A stretch of 52,299 nucleotides of DNA from NCBI GenBank assembly GCA_022925895.1, contig JAKSYS010000442.1, positions 1 through 52,299 on the forward strand. The letters run 5' to 3'. This document shows positions 21,977-33,248 of this stretch, piece by piece. A program made the translations under genes and the position numbers. The notes beneath the pieces are model-generated. The model made no database searches and was not told the origin of the DNA. It saw only the letters and a list, made by a program, of their open reading frames with translations. Within the stretch, counting starts at the first letter, position 1. Each line of letters starts with the position of its first letter. The stretch comes from Fragilaria crotonensis. Its lineage: Eukaryota > Bacillariophyta > Fragilariophyceae > Fragilariales > Fragilariaceae.

Positions 21977-22049
21977 TCAGGAAGACCTTTTGGTGATTCA
22001 AGATTCGTCATTGGCTACAGAAGGCCGTTGCAGCAAAAGGTCTTCCTGA
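21977..22049. repeat. 16-bp perfect inverted repeat with 41-base loop
   Basis: TCAGGAAGACCTTTTG at 21977-21992 is the reverse complement of 22034-22049. It overlaps the probable 5' end of the transposase reading frame. It may be an element-end structure or chance; no target duplication was identified. Confidence 0.6.
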
Positions 22050-22530
22050 ATATTGGAAAATGAAGGCGCTACAGATGTATTATCAATGTTGGATGGAGGT
22101 GACGAAGCAAACACGCTACCGTGACAAGTGGTTGACCGACGAGACATATTTTCGTGCAGTGAAGGCGCAGTTTCCTTCTCTTAACTTGCTGGACTTCAAC
22201 AGAGGTGTCCTGAATCGAGCAATTGCTGTTTGCGGTGGTGGAACAATGGATGATTTTTCATCATCTAATACTACTGGCATATTCAGACGCAAGGCGAAAG
22301 GAACCGATCCCTTCGATAATCAGAAACGAACAATTTGGGGATATTATGTGACAACGCCTGGAGGATTGGTAGCGCGACCACCAGATGGAACAAGGAGTTT
22401 CTTGTCGTTGCTTCAAGACGAGACCATCAATGATCGATATAGCGTTGCACGAGGTTTGTCCGAAGTTGTGGACTTGACGAAGGAAATCCATGTCAAGTCG
22501 AGAGCGAAGCGCAGAGCTGAAGCGGTAGAT

Positions 22531-22566
<36 letters not shown>

Positions 22567-25241
22567 CTTGCAGCAGAAGAAACAGCCACGCCGAGCAAAA
22601 AAGTAAAACCTTCTGCAGATGATTCTACTACAGCTGCTGATGGGTCCGCCTCTTCTCAGATCATGCTCGAGACCTACTGGGACAGCCCTGAGGCAAAAAA
22701 ATTGTTCCTCGGTAACTCAACTGACAATCGGAGCGTTGTGGATGTCCTCAGGGAAAGAATTCAAAGACTGCAGCAAGTCAATCGAACTCAAGATGGATGG
22801 AGAGATCTTGTCGATAAGCATGACGTAGACAATCTATGTTCTGCGTATGATGTTTTCATAATCCGACAGAGATGTTGCATTCTGTGTTTAGCATACATTT
22901 TGGCGTTGGAAGAAATGAACTCTGTTCGCTGGGTTGAGGATTGCTGCTCCCAAGCTATCTTTGATAGCGGTCGGATGGGTATAGAAGCCGCCGCAACGAC
23001 TGAACGCACCGTTGCGGAGTGGAACATACTTTTGCGAGCAAATTGCGAGCATTTTCCCCTTCCAGACCCCAAGATACTCAAGCGCAAGAAACCACTGCCA
23101 CACCTTCTCGAATATTATCGTGAGGAGATAACGCTTCCATGGATCGGTTTCTGCGTTAAAAACCTTGCTGACATCACTGTTGAAATGGCTCGTAACGAGC
23201 TCGTAACGAATATCATTCCGAAAGCGTTCAACAAGATAAACGGCGACGACAACCACAATCAAGATGCAGGAGCTAGTAACGAAACAGAGCATCAACAAAG
23301 CAGCATTCAAACAATTAGAGACTGTTTACTTCAGGGTTACATAGAGTCACCTATTTCAATCTCAACAACGTGGCGATGGCTTCGACGTTTAGGTTTCGGG
23401 CATGACAGAAACAAGAAGTCTTTTTTTGTCGATGGACACGAGAGACCTGATGTTGTCTTCCATCGCAACGAGTTCTGTGCTAACTACCTCTCCAAACTCG
23501 AACCTCGAACGCATCGATGGATCCAGGTGACGAAAGAGACTGTGGAAAGGTGGAAGTTAGACAACAGGATTCCAAACGACAGCAGTATCGCACATCAACA
23601 AGGATACACATACCAAAATGCCGCAGGCGAAGAAATGGTTGAGTTCCATGTAGACACCTATGATTTCCTTCATTCAGTTGCAGACGAAATGGGCTTTGGT
23701 TTGTTTGGCGGTAACCTCAGTGTTCGCAAGCCACAACACCAAAAACCTTTGATGATCTTTGGGCAGGACGAGAGCGTTTTCAATCAGTTCCTTCTCAAGC
23801 CAAACAATGGGTGGCACCGCTTGGTCAAAGAGCACTTCTACCGAAGACCGAAGGAATCAGTCTCATGCTCTCTGCATTCCAAAGTCGAGAAACAGGATTT
23901 GGTGTGAAAGTCAGTCGCCTTCAACTAGACGAAATCAACGAAAGACGTCGAGGTCAAAACTACGTCGATCTTGATGCAGCCCTTGCTGTACATGGTCAAG
24001 TTGCTAAGAAGGACCTGCAGGAGGCAAAATTTGTCGTGAGTTTTGAATTGGGAGCAAACAATGAAGGATACTGGACTTACAATCATATGTCAATACAGTT
24101 TGAGGATTGTGTCGACTGTATCAAAGTTATCTACCCGCACTTTGATTTTGTTTTCTTGTTCGATCATTCACAGGGACATGCGAAAAAGTTAACCGGCGGT
24201 TTAGATGCTTACAGAATGAACAAAGCTACGGAGGAGCGCAGCCGATGATGCGTGAGTCAAAGATAAAGATCATGATGGTTACCTGGGAATGCACGAACGT
24301 ACCTTACAAGTTGGTGATACACAGTCGTTTGTGTTCACATCTGACGACGAGGGTCCGTTCTGGATGTCACCTGAGGAGAGGAACTGAACCGGCATGATCG
24401 TTTGCTTCCGGCACCACCAGGTGCAAGGAATTTGCGAAACAAGACAATTGCAGAGCTCAAATCTGAGCTTCGTCAATTCGACGTTTTAAGCGAGCGTCGT
24501 CAATATCGGTTGACAGAATTGCAACAAATTGCAAGAGACAAGAATATAGATCTCAGAGTCGAACGGACAAGGGATAAAAAAGGTTGGACTGGTCAGCCAA
24601 AAGGTCTTCTTCAAGTTTTGTGGGAGCGAGGTTGGATCGATACCAATCAAATCGATAAATACACCATGGATATTCCAAAGGATGATGATGGCGGCGTAGT
24701 TGAAGGAGCAGAAAATTGGAGCTTGAAGTACTTGATGGCTAGTTGCCTCGATTTTGCTGAAGAGATGACGGCATTGCAGCATGTTGGGCATATGCTTGGT
24801 GTCTCCGTTCTGATAACTCCAAAGTTCCACGCCGAAATGGCTGGTGAAGGAATCGAGTATAGCTGGGGTGTAGCGAAGAGTGTATACCGCAAAATGCCGC
24901 TGAATTCTAAAAAGGGAAAGGCATCGTTCAAGGTGTTAGTGAACGAATGTGCAAGCAGAGATGTCCTCACAACAGATACTGTACGAAAACTCTCACGACG
25001 AGCACGATCATACATCTGTGCCTACTATGCACTTCACCAACGGATGCTGTTGAACAACGGTGACAAGAACGATACTCCAACCCTCACCTTACCTCTTATT
25101 GAACGTCTCATGAAAGAGTTCAAGACACACCGCGCTGCTGTTGACTTTGATGCAGGGTTTGTAAATAGCTTTGTGTCACCAGCAATTGAGGATCTTGTTA
25201 CGCACGCATTAAACAATGAAACGAAGCAACGTGATACATGA
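21998..25241 (+). pseudogene. DDE-type transposase of fungal/oomycete-like family, copy 1 (broken)
   Basis: First ATG at 22060; protein-like sequence begins about 21998 (R-H-W-L-Q-K-A-V-A-A-K-G). An N-terminal region with a poly-Ala run encoded by CAG repeats (22530-22570) and a K-K-V-K-P nuclear-signal-like stretch leads to the family hallmark F-F-V-D-G-H-E-R-P-D-V-V (about 23427-23460). Catalytic Asp 1 is in G-Q-D-E-S (codon 23767), Asp 2 in F-D-H-S-Q-G-H (24162) and Glu in G-I-E-Y-S-W-G (24855). The long insert between Asp 2 and Glu, with V-L-W-E-R-G, is typical of this family. Frames change near 23800 and again between 24240 and 24400, so no full-length product is possible as written. It cuts and pastes DNA in the nucleus. 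Ends of the element are not identified. Confidence 0.8.
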
Positions 25242-25606
25242 GCATATGATTCGATAAGGGATTTAAGGTTCAACTAAATTTTTAAAGTACCAAGTCTACG
25301 AGCCCCAACGATATGCGGTCTCGGAGTGAAATAAGCCATACTTGTATTTCATTGTTTATCATTGTTGTCGGTGTTCAATGTCCAGTGTCCAGTCCTACAT
25401 GGTTGTCACATCGTTTCGCCGATATGCGAAGCCCTCTGTCACGTTTCAATATATATATATATGTGGAGGGACATGTGCTCCTTGGGCTACTGCAGTGATG
25501 TGACATATGATAGAAGGAGTGAGATTTCCATTCTGGAAAATCTTCCACAACACTCTTGTGCCGACTGCGAACAACTTGAGTAACTTCGGCATCCTTCTAT
25601 CGTTGC
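25242..25606. other. Intergenic upstream of the methyltransferase gene
   Basis: Contains a short TA dinucleotide run at about 25450-25462 and otherwise unremarkable sequence. The promoter of the gene at 25607 should lie here. Confidence 0.5.
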
Positions 25607-26824
25607 ATGCGCCGCTCCAAGCCATATTGCTGGTCGGTTCTCTCCCTTTCAACGGTATTGGGCATTCGACAATCGGCTCCTCCGCGATTTTCTCTCAGTC
25701 GAAGACTCCCATACTGTTCACATACCGCAGTCATGGACCGAGCCGAAGATCTCGACGATGCACCTATTCTCATGATTGAAGGGGATGAATTCTACGTGAA
25801 TCACGACGCAATATGCCGAAGCTTCTACGAACTTGAACAATGGAACAATGGGATATTGCAGCCTCTCAGTCTTGAAGAGGAGTACGACCTACGCAGAGCC
25901 CACAAGACATTTTCTTTGCGTCACAAGATGCGAACCCTGATCTCGACGCAACTCTTGGATCCAACCAACTCCACATCTAAAAATAGCAAGGACGACGACG
26001 AAGCAACGCAAGTGCCTCGCATCTCTGTACTTCCTCACAATGCTCGCGGGATCGTCAACCTTGGTACAGTGCAACGTCGGGTTTGCATTCAAGAAATTGA
26101 TCAAGGTGTCTTCGGATCTGCTGGGACAGGCGCGACCACTTGGGAGTCGTCCATTGCCATGGCCTTGCTCGTATCGTCACAACCCAATCTTCTTAAGGGT
26201 CATGTCCTTGAATTGGGATCGGGGGTCGGGTTGGGAGGCATTCTCACGGGAATGATGGTGATGCCATCGTCCGTATTGTCACTCACTTTGACGGATGGGA
26301 ATGATGAAGTTTTGGAAGCGTGCCGCGACAACTGCCAGCGCGCAAAACTGGACCATCCCAATCTACGCATTCTGCGATTGGATTGGAATGATTTGCCAAA
26401 ACCATCACTGAAGTATGATACAATTCTGGTCAGTGATTGCGCTTACAAGTACCCTGATGTTTTCGCTCTTGCTGCGGCGTGCAAGGATTCACTGCAGGAA
26501 CCAGACGGGAAAGCTCACATTTTTGGCCCCTACAACCGCGGGGGGCTACACGATTTACTTCGTGAATTGAAAGAGCGTCAAGATATGGACGTCGAAGTTA
26601 GCAGTATTGAGATGAGTCGGTACCGACTGCAATCGTCATTCGCTACTGGCAATGCCTGCAGCCGGAACGAAGACGAAGCCATGTATGCATCGCGGCACGT
26701 GGTCAAGTTCCTACACATCACCGCAATGCATAAGAATCGACAGCAAATTGCTATCTCATCTGCATTCATCGAGTATGGATGCTATCGATTAGTGATGTAC
26801 GTAGAAGCCGTGATGCAATCGTGA
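25607..26824 (+). CDS. METTL21-type protein lysine methyltransferase (Methyltransf_16)
   Basis: 405 residues, single exon. SAM-dependent methyltransferase fold: T-G-A-T-T-W-E-S-S-I-A-M-A before motif I, motif I V-L-E-L-G-S-G-V-G-L-G (residues 200-210), L-T-D-G-N-D-E-V-L after it, and post-motif II V-S-D-C-A-Y-K-Y, the place where METTL21 enzymes carry D/E-x-x-Y. Family members trimethylate lysines in chaperones and translation factors; the substrate cannot be told here. The first 42 residues (R-R-S-K-P...R-F-S-L-S-R-R-L) look like an organelle presequence. An internal ATG at 25733 (M-D-R-A-E-D) would give a cytosolic form of 363 residues, so the start is uncertain. Confidence 0.85.
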   Translation: MRRSKPYCWSVLSLSTVLGIRQSAPPRFSLSRRLPYCSHTAVMDRAEDLDDAPILMIEGDEFYVNHDAICRSFYELEQWNNGILQPLSLEEEYDLRRAHKTFSLRHKMRTLISTQLLDPTNSTSKNSKDDDEATQVPRISVLPHNARGIVNLGTVQRRVCIQEIDQGVFGSAGTGATTWESSIAMALLVSSQPNLLKGHVLELGSGVGLGGILTGMMVMPSSVLSLTLTDGNDEVLEACRDNCQRAKLDHPNLRILRLDWNDLPKPSLKYDTILVSDCAYKYPDVFALAAACKDSLQEPDGKAHIFGPYNRGGLHDLLRELKERQDMDVEVSSIEMSRYRLQSSFATGNACSRNEDEAMYASRHVVKFLHITAMHKNRQQIAISSAFIEYGCYRLVMYVEAVMQS

Positions 26825-28080
26825 AGCAAAGCACACCAGATAGACTTTTCCTCACACTAGGTAACAACTCATCGTTCCGTAACGCTCAATTCCATACCTT
26901 CGGAAATGCCAGTCAATCATACATTCATTGATTACGAGCTTCGACTGAATTTCACCGAATCCGACGTCCTATCATCATTATTGGCTTAGAACTCCTTAAC
27001 TCTAGCATAGTGCTGGGGTACAATACTACGTATACGTAGAGGATAGCGTCGACAGGAATGAAGAATGTGTGATGAGGTGATGAGTGAGGAGTGAGGAGAC
27101 AGTAAGAAATGAGAACCCTACCAGTAGTGTAAACTTCAATGTGATTATGTTGAGGAGTCCTATTGGTCAACTTGCGCTCGACGTGCTTCGGGAGTGCTAC
27201 GTAGAACTCAGTACTACCGTAGGGCTGTTGCATGTTCGGTACATGTACAGTACTGCCTCTGCATCCAGGACATACAGTACCTTGACTCAAATTCTGCAGT
27301 ACCTGGTACTACAGTACAAGTACTCCGCACAAGGCACTACTCGAGTATGATACCACGTTCCACCCCGTATGACATACACCTCACAACGTAGTACACGTAC
27401 ATGTACTGTTTCATTTAGTCATTTTCAGTGGGCTCTGGGATCCGATTTAAATGGCCGCTTTGTGTATGATGTATGATGTAGTCGAAGTAGTATCAAAATT
27501 ATAGAACACATTATGACCGAAACATGAGAACACCAGCCACGTCATAATCTGTGTTGAACGAATTCTAAGTTAGTGCTACTGGAGTACTGGACTCCTGCTT
27601 CATAACAAATACTACAGTACGACGAGTTACGTTAAATGTTTGACAAGGAGGTTTAAGCGACTCGAAATGTCGATGCGTACGCAAATAGATGCAGATGCTC
27701 CAGCGTCAGAAAGGGAGCGAAATAAATATTGTTGATATCCCGACGTGAATACGAATGAACTGATCTGGCAGATTCATGCGTGGCCATTTACTATCCAACC
27801 GAAATGCCGACGCAGGAACACGTACACTCTATGTATACGAGACCAGCAGTAGGCATCTACGGGTTGTTTGGCATCCTGAAACGAGTGTGTGGTGAGGTTG
27901 ATACTGCGGCTATTGCACATTGCAATATTCCGATCTGTCAAGACACTCTCCTTACCATACCTGTCTAGTTCAGTGCCGAGGTCAGTCATCTTCCTTTGGG
28001 ACCGACTTGTTGAGACTTGGACTTCCACATCAGATTATAACACCGACACCCAGCAGTCCTCACCTCGACGACGGCTTACC
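26825..28080. other. Intergenic upstream of the rhodopsin-kinase pair
   Basis: No gene supported. A GTAC-rich tract lies at about 27180-27400 (GCAGTACCTGGTACTACAG and similar). The last 190 bases before 28081 are open in the coding frame but carry no recognisable domain and are probably 5' UTR. Confidence 0.5.
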
Positions 28081-31000
28081 ATGACTGTACGTTACATTCA
28101 AGGCAAGACGAAGGGCCCTGGTGGCTCATATCCGTCAAAGCAATCGAAGCATGGTTCCGACGTGGAATCGCATACCGAGTTTTCTGTTCTCGCAGCCGAC
28201 GACGCTGCGAGCATTGTGTCGCAGCTAGAGAATCCGAGATCCTTTTTACGTGGTGGAACGGATGATGATAAAATCAAGTTGGTCGAAGAACTCTTTCACA
28301 AGGGAGCAGCGATTGGAGTCGGTGTCTGGGTCATTTTGATGATTATGGTGTACTTGTTCTCTCCTTATGAGCTTTACGAGGAGCCTTCAGGATTCGAGCA
28401 GCTCTGCCATATTGTTGGAGGCACTCTTCTGATCGTCTCGAATGGTGCCAGACTTCTTCCCTTGCTCATGAAAGATAAGGGCTACAAGATTCTGAAGAGT
28501 GGCTTCATTGTTGGGTCATTAGCTGTGCAGTTGGTGGCGTTGGCATCTAACTACATCATGGCCTTCAGACCAACACCAGTTATGTACGATGAAATTAGTG
28601 GGCTACGCTTTCATCTCGTTCGATGGGCAGAGTGGATTCCCCTGGCCTTTCTCATGGCCTTTCTCACCATTAACGTCGACGCACCTTTCCGAGGGCCCAC
28701 TCCTAAGGTTGACTTTGTATTCCCTACCATGATGGCACTGAGTACCTCCGCCGGATTGCTCTTCCCACTTTGCCCCGATGAATACACATGGTGGGGTGTC
28801 ATGGGCACCTCTTGGTCATTGTTCAGTATGATCTACGTTGTAACCTATCAGAAGGGTGTTGACTACTTGGAATTGAAGGGTGAAATCAAGGCCGGCGCCT
28901 CCAGGTCCAAAGCAAATGCTCAACAGGCTGAGCGGCTTGATCTTACCAAGTCCAGTTTCTCGTTGTGCATTGCCATTAGTGTCACCTGGACTTTCCTTGC
29001 TCTCATGTTCACCTTTTTCAGTGTTGTGACCAAGCTTGCCAGGAAGGATAGTTGGCTCAGCAACCCATCTATCCCAGTGGCCTTGACCTGCACCTTCGAA
29101 GTTATGTCCAAGGTATGGTACCTTGGGGCCCTGTTTGAAGCATACGGCAAGGTCTTTGACGAACAGGTCAGGGGTCATCGCCGACTTGAGGAATTGCGAA
29201 GCTTCATGTCCGCGGTGTGGGCATCATCCTCTGACGTGATCGTGTTCTGCTCGAAGAACAACGATATCGTCAGCGCTCGATCAGTCCATCGTTTCTCAAA
29301 ATCCTTGGAAGTTCAGCCGACACTCTAGGCTTTGACATCACAAACGAAGTCTCACTTGTCCTTGAGATCGATCAAAGTCAGGATTTGTTCTCCGTTGTCG
29401 CCATGGATCTTGATAGACCGGTGATGAGAAGTGATCTTTCTAGTGTGTCCTATGACTTGAATACCAGATCGTTCAGGATCTCAAGGCGGATGATCTTAGT
29501 GCTCCTGAAGTTAACCTTGCACGCATGGCGAAGCTTGCGATTGACGCTGTCACTCTAGCGCCGGCGTTACTAGAAAGGATTAATCCAACTAAGTTCGTCG
29601 CTGAAGTCGGCAGGAAAGGAGATCTCTCGAGCGAGATGTCTTGCGAGGTTAACATTTCGCTATTGGAAGGAAGGTCATGCGTCTTGACTCTGCGTGATAT
29701 CTCCGAGCGTCTTCATCGCTTCCAAATTGAGAAGAAGCTTGTCAAGGAAGTCACCTCCAGAAAGAAGGACGAGGAAGCCAACAGATTCACTCGCCATGAG
29801 GTGAAGAATGCTCTCTTGGCTGCGATGGGGATCCTGGACCACCTGAAGGAGTTGATGCAGCGCAGTAATGTGTTACCGAAGAGAAACACGGACGAAAAGA
29901 GTATGTTTCTCCTTTCCGACAATGCCCCTATGGTATTCATGGACATGGGTGGCGACGACGACACCACTTCTCCTCAGACTAAAGAAGTGGAAGAAGCGTT
30001 CAACGAGCTGGATACTACTCTCAAGGATGTTATGGACACAATTTTGGACGAAGCTATGGCGCGTGAGGTAAGAATTGGTACCGGCGATGATCCATTGACT
30101 ATTCTCGATGCTTTTTCTAATTTTCCTTGTTTTCCTCTAGATTATTTACGGCGATTACACACCGCGCAAGGAGCGCATGAATGTTCCTGATGTCCTCGAC
30201 TCTCTCCGCCGACGCGCCTCTCGCAGATTTCCGATGGATATCGTGCCTGCCGGTCCTCTTTTCCCCGTCCTTGAAATGGATCGTCAGTTGCTACGATACA
30301 TTTACCGAAATGCCGTATCGAATGCTTGCAAGTATGGAAAGAAGGATGGCGTTGTCAGTACTCGCGTTACGTACGAACGGAATTTGCAGGTCCTGACGAT
30401 GCAAGTCATCAACCTGCCAGGTGTAGGTCACGATAAGCTTTGCCAGCTCTCAGCCTCAGAGGCAGCGAAAGTGTTTGAGCAGGATACTCAGCTGAAGGCT
30501 ACGCAAGAGGGCACCGGAAGAGAGGCCGAATCGATTCGCAATGAATCATCTGGAAACGGTGCCTGGATCATGAAGAAGGTGCGCTTGCTTGTTTTGTTGT
30601 TGTTGTACTTTTGTTTTCGCCCCTTGGTGACGCTAACAATTTTGCTTCGACAGTGCGCCGAATCAATGAATGGAAAAGTTGATATCAAATTCGAGAAGAC
30701 GAGAACTGTTTTACTTTCTCGTGTGCTGTCACCCCAGTTTACATGCCAGAACGAAGCATGAGGATCTCAACCCCAAGTGTATCCAACGAGGAGTTCGCCA
30801 TCCCAGAAGGTACTTGGGGTGTTGTGATTGACGACTCGAGGATCCAGCGTAAAGTGTTGGGAACGTTCATGCAGTTGATTGGTATTGACAAGTCAAGGCA
30901 AGTGGGTTGAACTCCTCGAACGTTTGTGTAGCTGCCTCTACTAATACTTTCTTTCCATTTCACGCAGACAAGTTATCCTTGGGGCCACGATGGAAGAGAT

Positions 31001-31637
31001 TCACGGCTTTGGCGATGCTGTTCAAAAGCTTTTGAGGCAAAATCCTCGTGACAAGTTCCTGTTAATCGTGGATGAGAATCTGGATATTGTCGATGGCGGA
31101 ACTCGTCACGAAACGGTATCCGGTTCTATAGCGACACAGAACCTTTTGTCTCAACTCGACAATAACACCAAATCGCGTGTGTTGGCATTGATTCGCAGTG
31201 CAAACGATTCGGACATGGACATTCAAGTGTATAGAAAGAGAGCCCACGGGCATTTGCGCAAGGAGCCTCTCAAAAAGACTGGCAATCTTGAGCTAATCAA
31301 GCCTTGGTGGATCGAGCGGTTTGCCTCCAACCATGACCAGGACATGGACGATTCCAGTGGAAACAACACACTTGATTTTGCTGTCGCGGATGATGTTCGC
31401 GAGTCACTAGGAGTGATCAACGCGTTGTCGGCAGTGGCGAGTGAGGCTCGATGGCAGGCAATTCGCGAGAAACTGCATGCTCTCAAGGGTGACTTGAAAG
31501 CAACGATTCCTATGGGAATCATTGGGAAGGTCGTAACCCAGATCGATCAACTCATGGCGAGTGATAGGCTACCACGAGATTTCAGCAACAAATGGATCCG
31601 ACTTCAGGGTGAAATAGAGACAATTCTCGCTACCTAG
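28081..31637 (+). CDS. Rhodopsin-like hybrid histidine kinase, copy 1 (rhodopsin-PAS-HK-REC-HPt)
   Basis: Start at 28081 (M-T-V-R-Y-I-Q-G). One extra N-terminal helix (residues 77-95) is followed by seven helices that match microbial rhodopsin landmarks: helix C R181-W-A-E184-W185 (bacteriorhodopsin R82-Y-A-D85-W86), W-W before helix E, and helix G E340-V-M-S-K344, where the lysine codon at 29110 is in the retinal Schiff-base position. A PAS-like region ends L-T-L-R-D-I-S-E-R. The H-box R-H-E-V-K-N has His at 29795. The N-box is N-A-V-S-N-A-C-K-Y-G and the G2-like box G-N-G-A-W-I-M-K-K. The receiver has I-D-D-S-R and phospho-Asp at 31071. HPt His is in L-H-A-L-K-G (31476). Introns: 30068-30140, 30579-30654, 30898-30967. 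Single-base frame breaks near 29280, 29484 and 30710 mean it is either a recent pseudogene or carries sequence errors. The ATPase G1 box is diverged (I-N-L-P-G-V-G). Confidence 0.82.
30068..30140 (+). other. Intron 1 of rhodopsin kinase copy 1
   Basis: 73 bp, GTAAGA ... CTCTAG, phase 0, between A-R-E and I-I-Y-G. Copy 2 has an intron at the same codon (about 35170-35248, GTAAGT ... CTACAG). Confidence 0.88.
30579..30654 (+). other. Intron 2 of rhodopsin kinase copy 1
   Basis: 76 bp, GTGCGC ... CGACAG with a CTAAC branch-site-like element 24 bases before the end. It splits the G2 box between I-M-K-K and C-A-E-S-M-N-G. The same position is interrupted in copy 2 (about 35683-35759). Confidence 0.88.
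30898..30967 (+). other. Intron 3 of rhodopsin kinase copy 1, GC-AG type
   Basis: 70 bp starting GCAAGT and ending ACGCAG. Removing it joins S-R to Q-V-I-L-G exactly as in copy 2, where the equivalent intron (36021-36114) starts GTACGT. The donor here is therefore a non-canonical GC, with the rest of the donor matching the consensus well. Confidence 0.82.
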
Positions 31638-33248
31638 TGTTCATGGAATTTTGAAAGATGCGGGTTTGAATTAAAATAGGAAGGCGCTGTGCATGCATGA
31701 GCAGTGTTTGTACTACCTCGTGCATGTTATCCCAGTATTTAATCAGTGCGGCATTGTCATTAGGCGAGTTGTTGAATCGGGCCATTATTTGCTGCGGAAG
31801 TCGGATCGCACCTGTAACTTACTATAGGAACTTGGAAACCCTGTGTAGTGTATAGATTGTATGTTATGTTTGAGTATAAAATAGTATATATGTAATTCAC
31901 AATGCAAAATTGGGTTCCACGTAAACTCTCTATAGACAAACACCAAAACGAAGATCGTCAAAGCTAGGTGGTCGACGCTCATAGCGATAGAGCTTTGAGC
32001 TAGCTGATTAAGTTACGCTTGCAATAGCTCCTCGACCCGCAATCAGCCGAGATGCACTCATCTACCTGACATACCAATGTGAATTCAACAGAATCGTCAA
32101 TCAGACGAGCAGCGGCACTTGCTTGAAAGTACCTCGACTATCCCACTTCACAATCATCTAACTCAAGAGATTATTCTGGTATTGTTTCTTCTGGTTCTTT
32201 GGAAATTCTTTTTGGACAGCGTATCTGTCATGTGGCCATGAGTAACTCCTTGGTTGTCTTTCCCCCTTGCTTGACCAATGCTTGAAATGCAAGTTCGAAC
32301 CCTTACTCATGAATTTGTCTCCAACTACCACCCTCAACGTGGTCAACGTTAATCGGATGCAGTGTGGATCTAAAGGAGGAAATAGTTAAACACGTGGAAG
32401 GGGGGATTTCCTTTATGTTGCCCTCTCTTCTCTCTGGGTCTACTCTCGCTACTATGCACTCCGGAGTACTACCGGTGCACGGTGTAGCTACTCTCTCTCT
32501 GTTGAGATAAAGAGGGTGTTGGCAAATCTTATCCAGCCTAAAAAACGCAAGAGAGAATTGAGAGGGGGTCCCGTTTCAAAATTCCAGTGTACAAGTACTG
32601 TAGTGCTGGGCTCGGGGATGGCGTGTTCTTTATTAGGACTCAGAGTACTTGTACATTTACTCCTTCACAAATGTGCGGGTAGACACTATGACTCCATGAC
32701 CCAACACTTCCTGGTCGCAGATTCGCCAGAACGGCTGAGCTACGGTACATTTCGGTATGCTACTGAGAGAGTGTCATACTCTGAGTGCTGTGCAGCACTA
32801 CGGCCTATATTTCGATACAAATGTATTCGGATTAATTGTTTTGTCGAAATTGTTCCGAATTGTATGGTCATCGGTTCCCGTAAATGTTCGTGCGCATCAA
32901 CAATCAGCTTGCGACGTGGCAAGGAGGGGCAGTGCCATTAAAATCTCGTAGAACGCAGTTAATAGGACATTTTTAATCGGGATTTATCCAGTGTCGAAAT
33001 GGAAAGTTGTGTGATTATGCAGAATGTGATATGACAGGACGTCATCAGAGCATGTTTCATGGGCAGTGGATATCGATTAAATGTAAAATGTGGTCATCTG
33101 CGTGGACTTCGTTGCGTGTGCAGAAGTTGCTGATACGGGCGGGCTGGTTGAATTTTGATCTTCGTTCAACATGCAGAAACCTTTCACAACAAGCTGGAAA
33201 AGTTTTGGGCAACTGATCGAGCCGAAGTTATTCAGCGTCGCGGTGCCC
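31638..33248. other. Spacer between the two rhodopsin kinase genes
   Basis: 1.6 kb without a supported gene. Contains AT-rich sequence around 31850-31900 and a few GTAC words at 32470 and 32595-32660. The stretch immediately upstream of 33249 is open but has no domain content. The promoter of copy 2 should be here. Confidence 0.5.

Larger units (their letters stand above)
19625..21997. other. Long intergenic region; microsatellite, G-run motif and GTAC tracts
   Basis: No gene supported across 2.4 kb. Contents: a CGA-type trinucleotide run (about 19690-19722); a different, TTG/CATCA-flavoured sequence between 20250 and 21100 that resembles in style the decayed element sequence at 39384-42247; GTAC-rich tracts at about 21145-21170 and 21590-21790; and a four-run guanine motif at 21518-21542. 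Confidence 0.5.

Noticed and set aside
32283-32310. T-loop-like AAGTTCGAACCC suggesting a tRNA gene
   Set aside because: The flanking bases do not form a 5-bp T stem and there is no matching acceptor or anticodon arm.
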